From: CAZHRJ01 sp964534765
GTDB taxonomy: Bacteria > Lindowbacteria > 2-12-FULL-62-27
Assembly: GCA_964534765.1 (NCBI GenBank)
Contig: CAZHRJ010000092.1
Coordinates: 1-12,728 of the forward strand
DNA: 12,728 bases
Direction: 5' to 3'
Under the pieces are notes generated by a model. It was not told where the DNA came from. It saw only the letters and a list, made by a program, of their open reading frames with translations, and searched no databases. Position numbers and translations under genes: made by a program. Shown here one piece after another: positions 1 through 7,113 of this stretch. Numbering within the stretch: position 1 is the first letter of the stretch; each line of letters begins with the position of its first letter.

Positions 1-2
1 AG

Positions 3-731
3 CTGTACAAGACGCTCGAACATATTTGTCTGGCGGAACCGTTTGTGTGCGTTCTGTGCGGCCCCGGTAAAACCCGGCCTGCGGATCTTTTTGCGCATAA
101 GGACGCGGCGGGTGGACGCGAAGCGCCTCGCTGTCCCGAACGGATGGAACTTGACAGGATTTCCCAAATCGCGTCGGTCGGCTTTCCGCTTGCGCGGGGC
201 GCGTATCTGCCCGGAAAAACGGAACTGAAAAAATGGCTTGAGCAGGTGTTTGCGGTCGCAGGCCAGGGAAGGCCAAGTGTCGGTTCCGACACGGATGTCA
301 AGGAACCGGCCGCCGGGCCGGTTCAGCTTCGGATCAAGGACATCATCTATATCCTGAAACGCTGTATGGCCGTCACCGAAGTCCAGACGGTATATCTGGA
401 CGACGAGGAATCCGGGGCGGTGGCACGGGCTTCCCTGGCGGTCGCCGGCGGCACGCTCGCTGAGGATGTGGAAACCAAAATCATGGCGGAACAGGTGGTC
501 CGCCATCTTTCGGAGAAAGACAGGCTCGTTCTTGGGCTGAGATCCCAGGGGTATAAGCTTGCGAATATCGCCGTGCAGGCCGGTTGGGCGTCGCCGGCGT
601 CCGCAAAGAACGCGCTGGAGCACATATTCCTCAGCATCAAAGACGCCCATCCACAGGATACGCCCATTGAGGAAATCGCGCGGGTGGTGCAGTATGTCAT
701 GGGAGTTTGCGGAGCCGAGCTGAAAAAATGA
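3..731 (+). CDS. 5'-partial protein with sigma-70 region-4-like HTH at its C-terminus
   Basis: The frame is open from the first complete codon of the window, so the gene probably starts upstream. A GTG at 45 is possible but has no Shine-Dalgarno sequence. The segment from about base 500 to 630 reads HLSEKDRLVLGLRSQGYKL followed by NIAVQAGWASPASAKNALE. This resembles the region-4 helix-turn-helix of sigma-70/ECF factors (LPxxxRxVLxLRxxGxxxxEIA..G.S..TVK). The rest, including CxxC (codons at 48-59) near the visible start, I do not recognise. The last gene-proximal helix (EEIARVVQYVMG) follows the HTH. Likely role, by inference: DNA-binding regulator or divergent sigma-like factor controlling the genes downstream. 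It could equally be another LuxR/sigma-type HTH protein. Confidence 0.7.
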   Translation: MYKTLEHICLAEPFVCVLCGPGKTRPADLFAHKDAAGGREAPRCPERMELDRISQIASVGFPLARGAYLPGKTELKKWLEQVFAVAGQGRPSVGSDTDVKEPAAGPVQLRIKDIIYILKRCMAVTEVQTVYLDDEESGAVARASLAVAGGTLAEDVETKIMAEQVVRHLSEKDRLVLGLRSQGYKLANIAVQAGWASPASAKNALEHIFLSIKDAHPQDTPIEEIARVVQYVMGVCGAELKK

Positions 732-770
732 CCGGAGAGCGCGTCTTATGGATATGGCAATAACATCAGG

Positions 771-823
771 CCGTCATGTCAGCGCAGGCGGACATCTGGA
801 TTCCCGCTTTCGCGGGAATGACG
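771..823. repeat. REP-like paired-hairpin interspersed repeat
   Basis: Two adjacent hairpins lie inside a short outer inverted repeat. Hairpin 2 pairs ATTCCCGC (800-807) with GCGGGAAT (812-819) around TTTC. Hairpin 1 pairs ATGTCAGC (776-783) with GCGGACAT (788-795) around GCAG, with one mismatch. The outer arms are CGTCAT (772-777) and ATGACG (818-823). Hairpin 2 matches the familiar 'ATTCCCGC...GCGGGAAT' intergenic repeat of many proteobacterial genomes. Hairpin 1 occupies the place where a second copy usually sits, but its stem bases differ on both sides while pairing is kept. The element lies in the 108-base gap between the first two plus-strand genes. Confidence 0.75.
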
Positions 824-896
824 CTAAGGGCGAGGTCGTATGACCGAATCCCACATTGCCGCTTGGATTAAACTTCTGTCAAAAGGAGCGGTTCCC

Positions 897-1988
897 ATGC
901 CCATTCCGAGGCCGGCCCATATCGCCTCCGGTCAAATATGGCGTCTGGCGGCCCTCAAAGATTACGCCGCCGACATTACCCCGCCGTTCGTGCTTGTTCT
1001 CGAAGGATCGTCGATCCAGGCGCGGGTGGCCCCTCTGTCTTCCGATGTCGAGCAGGCCGCAGCCGATGATTTTCGGATCGGCTGTAAGGAATCCCCCATG
1101 AACGTAGAACAACTCGTCTCGTTGTGGGCGAAGACAGCGGTCGACGCCAAATTTCTGGAGACCTGTTTCGGAACCATTCATGCGGAACTCCTGCGGCAAG
1201 TTCTGTCTCTTGATTCTCTCGGAAAAGACGCGGTGTATGCCGGAAAAATACAAAAGTTCCGGATCGGTCCTGATATCCTCCTTGACCATGACCGCAGAAT
1301 TCCGTGGCGCGCTTCCATTCAAAATCTCATGGCGCTCTATCACGCGCAGGATAAAATCCGCGTCTTTCCATTTGGCCGAACCGTATACGCGCCCGTGCGT
1401 CCGAAAGAACTTGAAGTTCTGGCGGCCCAGACGGCGGCGCCCGCCGGGATGAGCGTGGCGAGCTATCAGAGCCGCCTGTTGAAGGAGGGCTTGCGCGTTT
1501 CGGTCATCGAATATGGAGATGGTTCTCTGGCCGTCGGCGCCTGTGCGGCGAAAGGCGGCCTGACGGCAGTATTTCAAGACGACGCGGGCCACGCGGTGGA
1601 TACGGATATCAGGCAAGCCGGCGGTATACATATATGGAGGATCCGGTCTAAGGAGGCTTGTACAGCCGGGTTTACCGGAACATTCGAAATCGGTGGCGCC
1701 GGGGTGTCACAGCAGTTCATGCCCATTTCGGATACGGCCGCTCCGGAGTCATTGGAGCAATTTGACGCCCTGACCCGGGAGTTCGAGTACGCGGGCGGCG
1801 GCGTTGAAGAAATGCTGGCGTTGATCGCGTCGACCGATGATCTGATTCTGCGGCATCTTCTCGAAGAGCAATTCAAAGAAACCGTTTGCTTGGACAAATC
1901 CCATCCGGCATGGAATGCTGTCTGGCAAATGATCCAGAAATCAGGGACGAAATCGCTGAAGCAATGGGCCGATGACCGGAATCGATGA
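897..1988 (+). CDS. Hypothetical protein, about 363 residues, second gene of the plus-strand operon
   Basis: I do not recognise this family. The start at 897 is chosen because AAAAGGAG (881-888) sits eight bases upstream. An in-frame ATG at 840 with a weaker GAGG gives 19 more residues. Near the N-terminus, SGQIWRL and FVLVLEG...RVAPLSSD weakly recall the first strands of MazF/PemK-type or other small beta-barrel folds (GxIWxv...RPVVVLS..xVxVxPLT). The protein is far longer than those toxins and I do not claim one. The middle is mixed alpha/beta, and the C-terminal third (from about LEQFDALTREF) is helical and acidic. No signal peptide or membrane segment is seen, so a cytoplasmic protein is likely. 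It overlaps the following Lon-like gene by 17 bases, which suggests translational coupling. Confidence 0.75.
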   Translation: MPIPRPAHIASGQIWRLAALKDYAADITPPFVLVLEGSSIQARVAPLSSDVEQAAADDFRIGCKESPMNVEQLVSLWAKTAVDAKFLETCFGTIHAELLRQVLSLDSLGKDAVYAGKIQKFRIGPDILLDHDRRIPWRASIQNLMALYHAQDKIRVFPFGRTVYAPVRPKELEVLAAQTAAPAGMSVASYQSRLLKEGLRVSVIEYGDGSLAVGACAAKGGLTAVFQDDAGHAVDTDIRQAGGIHIWRIRSKEACTAGFTGTFEIGGAGVSQQFMPISDTAAPESLEQFDALTREFEYAGGGVEEMLALIASTDDLILRHLLEEQFKETVCLDKSHPAWNAVWQMIQKSGTKSLKQWADDRNR

Positions 1989-2784
1989 CCAGCCCGGCGT
2001 CGTCGGGGCGCTTGTCGTCGATACGCAACATGACCAGGGTGGGATCATCTATCTCCGCTACGATCCGGCATCCGATCAGACGACGGAATGGGATGTGACC
2101 TGCCGGGCCGCATTCAACGATGCGCGCGCGGCCGTCAACTCGCTGCTCAAGCCCTTGGGATCCTCGTTGCCGGAGGAGCGGGAATCCAGATTCTATGCGA
2201 TCGACTGGCGAAAATTGCAGGCGAAAACGAATGTTTTGATCGAAGGCCGTTCTCTCACCCTCGCCGCCGCGCTCGCGATGATTTCCTACCACACGAGACT
2301 TCCGCTGGCGCGCGTGCTCTGCACCGGAGACTTGAGCCAGGACGGCCGCGTTCTGCCAGTCCTTCAGGAAGGCTACCAGAAAAAGTTGGAATATTTGCGC
2401 GGCGCCGCCATCAGCGGATTTGGCGATCTCATTCTGCCTCAACAGTTGGATCCGCCGAATTTGCCGGAGGGAGTCGTCAAGGTCCATCGGATCGCGCACT
2501 TGAAGGACGTTCGCACGCTCTTTCGCGAAGATATCCTTCAGGCGGTCGCGGCCGGGCGGGCGGGTCAATCGCAGGTTCCGGCGCCGGCGTCAAAGCCCGA
2601 AAGATCGTCACTGATCGGCGGCCTTATCTCCAAAGTGAAGGACTACGTCACGGGATTCCAAGAGGACGCCCGGCGGCAGAATATTCCGCCGATCCAGGCG
2701 GTCAGCAACAAGCTATACTCCATCCTGGAGAAAACATGTCTTGCTCTTTTGGGGGTGTCCGATGACGATCAAAGGAAATCCTAA
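1972..2784 (+). CDS. Stand-alone Lon-type (S16) proteolytic-domain protein
   Basis: This 270-residue protein has a Lon C-terminal domain signature at about residues 88-158: EGRSLTLAAALAMISYHT, then LARVLCTGDLSQDGRVLPV, then QKKLEYLRGAAISGFGDLILP. It parallels the Lon family pattern GPSAG..MA.AL.S.LTG, AMTGEI.LRG.VLPIGG, LKEKLLAA...GI..VLIP. Ser94 occupies the position of the catalytic serine, and a Lys at 137 or 138 is near the position of the catalytic lysine, though the spacing is altered. There is no Walker motif or AAA+ domain, unlike true Lon. The C-terminal 70 residues are unrecognised. The start ATG lies inside the preceding gene, with an in-frame stop at 1957 upstream. It may be an ATP-independent protease or an inactive S16-fold scaffold coupled to the sigma-like factor and membrane protein beside it; that coupling is inference. 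Confidence 0.72.
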   Translation: MTGIDDQPGVVGALVVDTQHDQGGIIYLRYDPASDQTTEWDVTCRAAFNDARAAVNSLLKPLGSSLPEERESRFYAIDWRKLQAKTNVLIEGRSLTLAAALAMISYHTRLPLARVLCTGDLSQDGRVLPVLQEGYQKKLEYLRGAAISGFGDLILPQQLDPPNLPEGVVKVHRIAHLKDVRTLFREDILQAVAAGRAGQSQVPAPASKPERSSLIGGLISKVKDYVTGFQEDARRQNIPPIQAVSNKLYSILEKTCLALLGVSDDDQRKS

Positions 2785-3310
2785 GCTCGCCGCCGGCGGT
2801 ATCTGCCTGCTGATTGCGGCGGTCGTGCTCCTGTCTGCGGCGACGGTCGGCGTAGTCAAGACGTGGATCGGGATGAGTTACGCGTTATGCAAGTTGTGCG
2901 GAATCGTTTTCATGGGCCTTGGCGCCGGCGTCATCGTGAAAATTGTGTCAACCCGGGCAAAGAACGAAGGCGATACGTTTTTTGAAAAAGCGTCAGGCGC
3001 CGTCGTCGCGAGTCTGGCCGGAAGCTGTCTTCTGTACATGGGCTGGATCATGCTGGCCGCGCCTCTTTCTTCTTTTATCGTTCACATCAACGAACCCCGA
3101 CAGTCATACGGTCTGTCCATCCGTATCGGCGTCGCCGTCACAGCGCTCTGGATGCTCGTGATCGTTCTGGCCACATGGTTCTTCGGCGACGCGCCTGGCG
3201 CGCCGCGCCGGGATATCTCCGGCGCACTTTCAGGCGTTATGATCGCGCTCGGCGTATTACTTCTGGGGATTTATCTCTGGTCCGGGATTTATTTTCAGCT
3301 TAAATATTGA
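2762..3310 (+). CDS. Multi-pass membrane protein
   Basis: This 182-residue protein has about five hydrophobic helices, at roughly residues 9-31, 40-62, 76-101, 117-140 and 152-178, joined by short loops. The hydrophilic stretches are the ~12-residue loop around STRAKNEGDTFFEK and the loop INEPRQSYG. I recognise no family. The ATG at 2762 follows GGGGGTGTCCG. A TTG at 2741 would add seven residues and has no Shine-Dalgarno site. The gene overlaps the Lon-like gene's end by 23 bases, so it is the last, translationally coupled member of the plus-strand operon. Sixty-one bases later lies the end of the convergent minus-strand cluster; I see no strong terminator hairpin between them. Confidence 0.8.
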   Translation: MTIKGNPKLAAGGICLLIAAVVLLSAATVGVVKTWIGMSYALCKLCGIVFMGLGAGVIVKIVSTRAKNEGDTFFEKASGAVVASLAGSCLLYMGWIMLAAPLSSFIVHINEPRQSYGLSIRIGVAVTALWMLVIVLATWFFGDAPGAPRRDISGALSGVMIALGVLLLGIYLWSGIYFQLKY

Positions 3311-3370
3311 GGGAAATCGCCTTTGGCCTGAATCATGTAACGACTATCGCATGTGTTGGATCCGATTGCG

Positions 3371-3751
3371 TTAGATTTTGTATTCATCCAATTTTACGGC
3401 ATCAATATCAGCCAACGCAAAAAGCGCGTGCTCTCTTTCATTGAAAAATTTGTATTCCCACGGTTCCGAGTATATCGTCTCAAGGAATTTTCTATTTTCG
3501 GCCCGACGATTTTGAATCTTGTTCATTCTTAGAACGGAATAAGTGGCTTCGAACTCTGTCAAATCAAACAATTTTTTGGCTCTTCGCACGCTTTTTGAAT
3601 CAAAATCATTCTTTATCTTCTTTGCAAGTAAATGTAAGCCACAATATGAATCCTGTAAACGATCTTCAGAAACGAAATATGGTTTTCTATTCCCACCCAA
3701 TGTTTTTGAAAGCATCACCAACCGATCGGCCAAATCACCCATGTCAGACAT
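3371..3751 (-). CDS. Hypothetical protein, AT-rich, last gene of the minus-strand cluster
   Basis: This 126-residue protein is helical and charged, with no recognised domain, signal peptide or membrane segment. Lysine- and arginine-rich stretches (LLAKKIKNDF, SVRRAKKLFDL) lead to an acidic C-terminus. The start ATG at 3751 follows AAAGAGGTGGATT, a good Shine-Dalgarno, 11 bases after the stop of the beta-helix tail remnant. Base composition is clearly lower in GC than in the surrounding genes, which suggests separate acquisition. It could be an immunity-like or small regulatory protein, but nothing in the sequence shows this. Confidence 0.7.
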   Translation of the reverse strand: MSDMGDLADRLVMLSKTLGGNRKPYFVSEDRLQDSYCGLHLLAKKIKNDFDSKSVRRAKKLFDLTEFEATYSVLRMNKIQNRRAENRKFLETIYSEPWEYKFFNEREHALFALADIDAVKLDEYKI

Positions 3752-3762
3752 AATCCACCTCT

Positions 3763-3915
3763 TTATCCGGGCTCATTATTCGTCTGGCCATCCTCGTCGG
3801 CCAATTCCAGACGGCGGCCGTATTTTGCCGCGAATCGATCGTCCGACCAGTTGTAAGTGTAAACGCCGAATTTAACCCTTACAGAGTGAGCAAAATTCCG
3901 GGCCTTGTTCTCATC
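3763..3915 (-). pseudogene. Duplicated C-terminal fragment of the beta-helix protein
   Basis: This open stretch encodes 50 residues (DENKARNFAHSVR, then FGVYTYNWSDDRF, then KYGRRLELADE). It is clearly homologous to the last ~42 residues of the beta-helix protein that ends at 5296 (DKDKARELSERIS, FGVYTYNFSAERF, KYGRRLEWADD). DNA similarity is also visible: ACGGCGGCCGTATTTT is identical on the plus strand in both copies. The frame has no ATG, GTG or TTG. The only start, the ATG at 3914 behind AAGGAG, is in another frame and stops after 11 codons. The fragment begins right after the RtcB-like gene's stop and ends 11 bases before the AT-rich gene. It is best read as a remnant of a module duplication. 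Confidence 0.8.
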
Positions 3916-3919
3916 TTTC

Positions 3920-5303
3920 TCACTCCTTCACGACTAAAAGCGGATCCAGACGCGCCACTCGCCGGACAAGACCCGCGCCCTCGGCATGTTTCATCACCGA
4001 CTCGATGTCCTTGTACGCGTCGCCGCCTTCTTCAAAAAGGGTATCCTTATCCTTGACGACATATTCGACGTTCCCAGTCACTGCATCCATCCCCTTCGTC
4101 CGTGCCTTCTCCCGCAATTTCTCGGCCGCGAGCGTACGGCTCCATTTTCTGCCGACGCCGTGATTGACGCTTCGAAGCAACGCCGCCGACCCTGCGGCCG
4201 CTACGCAGAACCATGATGAGTTTCCGAGGGAGCCCGGAATGACGACAGGATCCGGCCCGGCGCCGTCAATGCTCGCCGGCGCCGCGCCCTTTCGGTGCAG
4301 AAAAAAACGCCCGGCGGCTGAACGTTTGACATCCTTGTCACGTTCGGCACTTGGCCATCCATGGCCGACGCCTTCACCCTGAATCTCCTCCACAAAATTG
4401 TGTGGCTTGTCGAGCACAGGATTGCCATCGGCGCCGATCATATCAAGCATGCGGAGTAGAACAACCAGCCGGTTCAGCGCGGCAAAATTTATGCCGGCGG
4501 CCATCACGGCGGTGTATTCCTCGAAGAGCGCGGCGCCAACAGGCACGACCTTGCCGATCTCCTTCCGCGCCCGGCAGGAAACTTTCGGCAAGCGAATAGC
4601 CGAACGATCGTGAACCGGTATGGATGAGAAGCGCGGTTCCGCCCGTATGAATTCCGAACGCGGCGGCAAGACCTTCGTCCACCACATCGGCGATTTTTTG
4701 GAATTCGACAAAATGGTTGCCGCCACCGATTGTCCCGACGTTCCGTGCGCTCTCGGCCAGAAACTCCGGCACGAGCCGCCCGGAAATCGGAGACAGGTCG
4801 GCATTCCGGACGCCGTATGATTTCTGCAAGAAAGTTCCAATGATGTCTGATCTGCCGGGAAAGAGCGAAGACAGTCGGTCCCGCCACTCTTGCGGTCGGG
4901 CGACACATTCTGCTGTGATCCCATCGCCGACCAATCCATCCCACCGAAAGAATTTTTTCCCGAAGTCCTTCTTGAGTCGGCCGGGGTTGATCCGCGTGTC
5001 GCCGATGCCGACAAACGTCATCCCGCATCCGATATCCTTGTCGATGAGCGCAGGAATGACCGCGTCCCTGACGAGGGCCACCGCGCCGATCGGGTATCCC
5101 CGCCCCGGATGAAGATCCGGCATTCCGGCCACACGCACCACACCATCAAACCTCGCGACCGCCTCGAGTTGTTGGCGCGCGGCGCCGTCGATCCACAAAT
5201 CCGGCGTCCCCACAACGGACACAGGGACACCGCAGACTTCAGTGATCGTTACGAAGAGATTTGCGGATTTCATCATTCGAGAGACCTTATCCCGCTCAGT
5301 CAT
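3920..5303 (-). pseudogene. rtcB: RtcB2-like RNA ligase, split by a one-base frameshift
   Basis: The RtcB family joins RNA 2',3'-cyclic phosphate or 3'-phosphate ends to 5'-OH ends using GTP and Mn2+. The 5' half (frame of ATG 5303, to about 4566) carries WIDGAARQQLE, AGMPDLHPGRGYPIGA (residues 59-74), DKDIGCG (Asp90 and Cys93, metal ligands), TIGGGNH (Asn196, His197) and IHTGSRSFG (His228). The 3' half, one frame over, carries LDKPHNF, HRKGA, PGSLG, NHGVGRKWSR (the guanylylated His) and ends DPLLVVKE with the usual C-terminal Lys. Together they make a full-length ligase of about 460 residues, most like the peptide-release-factor-coupled RtcB2 group. The frames change within about 4565-4577 (CCGGGCGCGG). 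Starts: ATG 5303 overlaps the previous stop (ATGACTGA); ATG 5273-5276 is an alternative. It could be a real pseudogene, a sequencing error or recoding. Confidence 0.9.
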
Positions 5304-6903
5304 CCGCCCATTCCAAACGGCGGCCGTATTTTTTCGTGAAGCGCTCGGCGGAGAAATTGTACGTGTAAACGCCGAATAATCCGGAGATCCTTTCCGACAA
5401 TTCACGGGCTTTGTCCTTGTCCTTCACGAAATCGAGTTCGATGATCGACTTGAATACATACCGTTTGGTTGTGGCGTCGCTACAAAACTTGCTGAGATTG
5501 GACGCATATAAAAACGGATCGCCCTCTTTTTTCAGAAAGCGGTCGATGCCTTCTATCAAACCGGCCTTGATTTTTGCGATGAGGTCTCTGTACTGGGCGC
5601 GCGAAAGGCCTTTAAACAAATCCATCGGGACGTTTTCTCTCAGCCAGCCTATTTTCAGCAAACCGTCGATCTCGGCGTCGCGGAAGGCATTCATTTCGGC
5701 GAGGGTAATCCGGGTCGCCGGATTTTCGTTTTCATCGGAACACGCCTCGGCATGGCCGCGGCCTTTGCAGTCGTCCGGGGAATTTGCATCAAAAACGTTT
5801 CCGGACAACAGGGGACGGGTTCCCACCCAAAAAACCGCGCCGCCAAGAAATGAAGCCGAATTGGCCTGAAAGGTGCAGGACAATATCTGCGAACTGCCGC
5901 ATTCGCAGTGAACCGCTCCGCCCGTCGAGAATTCGCCGCCGGACGCCGTGTTCCGCGTGAACTTGCATTGATTCAGGTTGAGCGTACCATGTTCCGTTCC
6001 GACATCAATCGCACCACCGGATCCAGCGCTGTTATCCATAAACATGGAATTTTCAGCGTCGATTCTGCCGCATGCCGCGCACATCACCGCTCCGCCGGCG
6101 CCGCTGGAGGCGCTGTTGCCGGCAAAATGACAGCGACGGACAGACACGGATGATTCGAAGTTGGCAATTGCCCCGCCGCATTTGGAAGCATTTGAAATGA
6201 ATCGACACTCCGTCAGTTGCACTTCGCCGTAATGCACGTTCAAGGCGCCGCCGCTCGGCGCGCGATTTCCCTCAAACACGCAATTGTTAAACTGCAGCGC
6301 CGAACGGAGCCCGTAGGAACAAATTACCCCGCCCTGCGATCCGGCAGAGTTATGCTTGAATGAACAAGAGAGCATATTGACCGATGCGTCACGCAGATAC
6401 AGCGCCCCGCCGTCCGAATTCGGTTCGACCGAATTATCGGCAAACACGCAGTATTCGAAATCCGTGTCGGAATCATCGCATCTGACGGCGCCCCCTTTCC
6501 CGGATTCATCCTCGGGATCCCAGCCCGCTACATTTTTTAAATTCCGGAATGAGACGTGGCTGAATGAAATCCTCTCCCGTCCCGTCTCCTTCAATCGACA
6601 CACCGGCCGTCCCATCTTGCCGCCGATAAAGTCGGCGTATTCCAACTTGCTGCCGGAAGCGCACGCGCCCGAAAACGCGATTCCGCGCCAGTGATCGCCC
6701 TCAAAAATGATTCGCCCGCCGTCCTCGCCGACGGCCAGCAAGACTCCCTTCACGTTGATCCCGCCTCCGCTGGTGAAAACCAAATGGACGCCAGGTTGGA
6801 TGATCAACTTTCCTGACACATCAACTGTGATTTGGTCGGCGATCTCGTACCTGCCGGGCGGGACGATCAGAGTTTCGGTAATGACCCGCGAGAAATCCAT
6901 CAT
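5296..6903 (-). CDS. Right-handed parallel beta-helix protein with FxxN / GGA repeats
   Basis: This 535-residue protein has ATG 6903 seven bases after AAGGA; a GTG at 6909 is less likely. Residues ~1-90 form an entry region (VPPGRYEIADQITVDVSGKL). From ~120 to ~370 there are about ten turns of ~24 residues of the form C.F..N.A...GGA(V/I/L), for example CVFEGNRAPSGGALNV and CHFAGNSASSGAGGAVM. This FxxN plus GGA pattern is known from chlamydial polymorphic membrane proteins and other pectate-lyase-like beta-helices. Those are normally exported, yet no signal peptide is seen here. The last ~140 residues are an alpha-helical domain ending FGVYTYNFSAERF...KYGRRLEWADD. The stop overlaps the RtcB2-like start by 8 bases, so the two are coupled. 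It may be an intracellular scaffold or binding protein; no enzyme motif was identified. Confidence 0.9.
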   Translation of the reverse strand: MMDFSRVITETLIVPPGRYEIADQITVDVSGKLIIQPGVHLVFTSGGGINVKGVLLAVGEDGGRIIFEGDHWRGIAFSGACASGSKLEYADFIGGKMGRPVCRLKETGRERISFSHVSFRNLKNVAGWDPEDESGKGGAVRCDDSDTDFEYCVFADNSVEPNSDGGALYLRDASVNMLSCSFKHNSAGSQGGVICSYGLRSALQFNNCVFEGNRAPSGGALNVHYGEVQLTECRFISNASKCGGAIANFESSVSVRRCHFAGNSASSGAGGAVMCAACGRIDAENSMFMDNSAGSGGAIDVGTEHGTLNLNQCKFTRNTASGGEFSTGGAVHCECGSSQILSCTFQANSASFLGGAVFWVGTRPLLSGNVFDANSPDDCKGRGHAEACSDENENPATRITLAEMNAFRDAEIDGLLKIGWLRENVPMDLFKGLSRAQYRDLIAKIKAGLIEGIDRFLKKEGDPFLYASNLSKFCSDATTKRYVFKSIIELDFVKDKDKARELSERISGLFGVYTYNFSAERFTKKYGRRLEWADD

Positions 6904-6922
6904 TGACACGTCCTTTCAGGCT

Positions 6923-6943
6923 GCCATTTGAACATGAAATGGC
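6923..6943 (-). other. Stem-loop between the 51-residue ORF and the beta-helix gene
   Basis: GCCATTT (6923-6929) and AAATGGC (6937-6943) pair perfectly over 7 bp with a 7-base loop, in the 51-base gap upstream of the beta-helix gene's Shine-Dalgarno. There is no U-run after it, so it is not a standard intrinsic terminator. It could affect mRNA processing or stability. Confidence 0.5.
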
Positions 6944-6954
6944 GTCTGATATGG

Positions 6955-7110
6955 CTACTTCCTGTTGATGTCCAGATCGGTCAAAACCAGCGTAAAGCGG
7001 CTCTTTTCCGGATCTGATTTTTCGACAAACCCCAAGAGGCGCAGGCGGTCAACATGCAATGCGCCCAGCGGCACGCGGCGGATTTCGCTGTGCTGTTTGT
7101 ACTGGCTCAT
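6955..7110 (-). CDS. Small conserved-looking protein, 51 residues
   Basis: The frame begins ATG AGC CAG TAC and encodes MSQYKQHSEIRRVPLGALH, then VDRLRLLGFVEKSDPEKSRF, then TLVLTDLDINRK before TAG. The ATG comes three bases after the stop of the intact RtcB gene, so it is almost certainly translated from the same message. GGCAGG lies 9-14 bases upstream. Composition and codon use match its neighbours, and the pattern (basic start, hydrophobic middle, LVLTDLDI strand) looks like a small folded domain. No family is recognised. Its position makes it a candidate accessory partner of the RtcB protein. Confidence 0.7.
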   Translation of the reverse strand: MSQYKQHSEIRRVPLGALHVDRLRLLGFVEKSDPEKSRFTLVLTDLDINRK

Positions 7111-7113
7111 TCG

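Noticed and set aside
879..1631. Long open frame of 250 residues on the minus strand
   Set aside because: It lies antisense inside the plus-strand gene, with low-complexity Arg/Gly-rich translation and no ribosome site. It is a shadow typical of GC-rich DNA.
897..1988. MazF/PemK toxin identity for the second plus-strand gene
   Set aside because: Only a short N-terminal resemblance (GQIWRL...RVAPLSS). The protein is about three times too long and is not paired with an antitoxin.
1873..2568. 231-residue minus-strand open frame
   Set aside because: Antisense to the Lon-like gene, whose motifs are clear. No recognisable protein and no conserved context.
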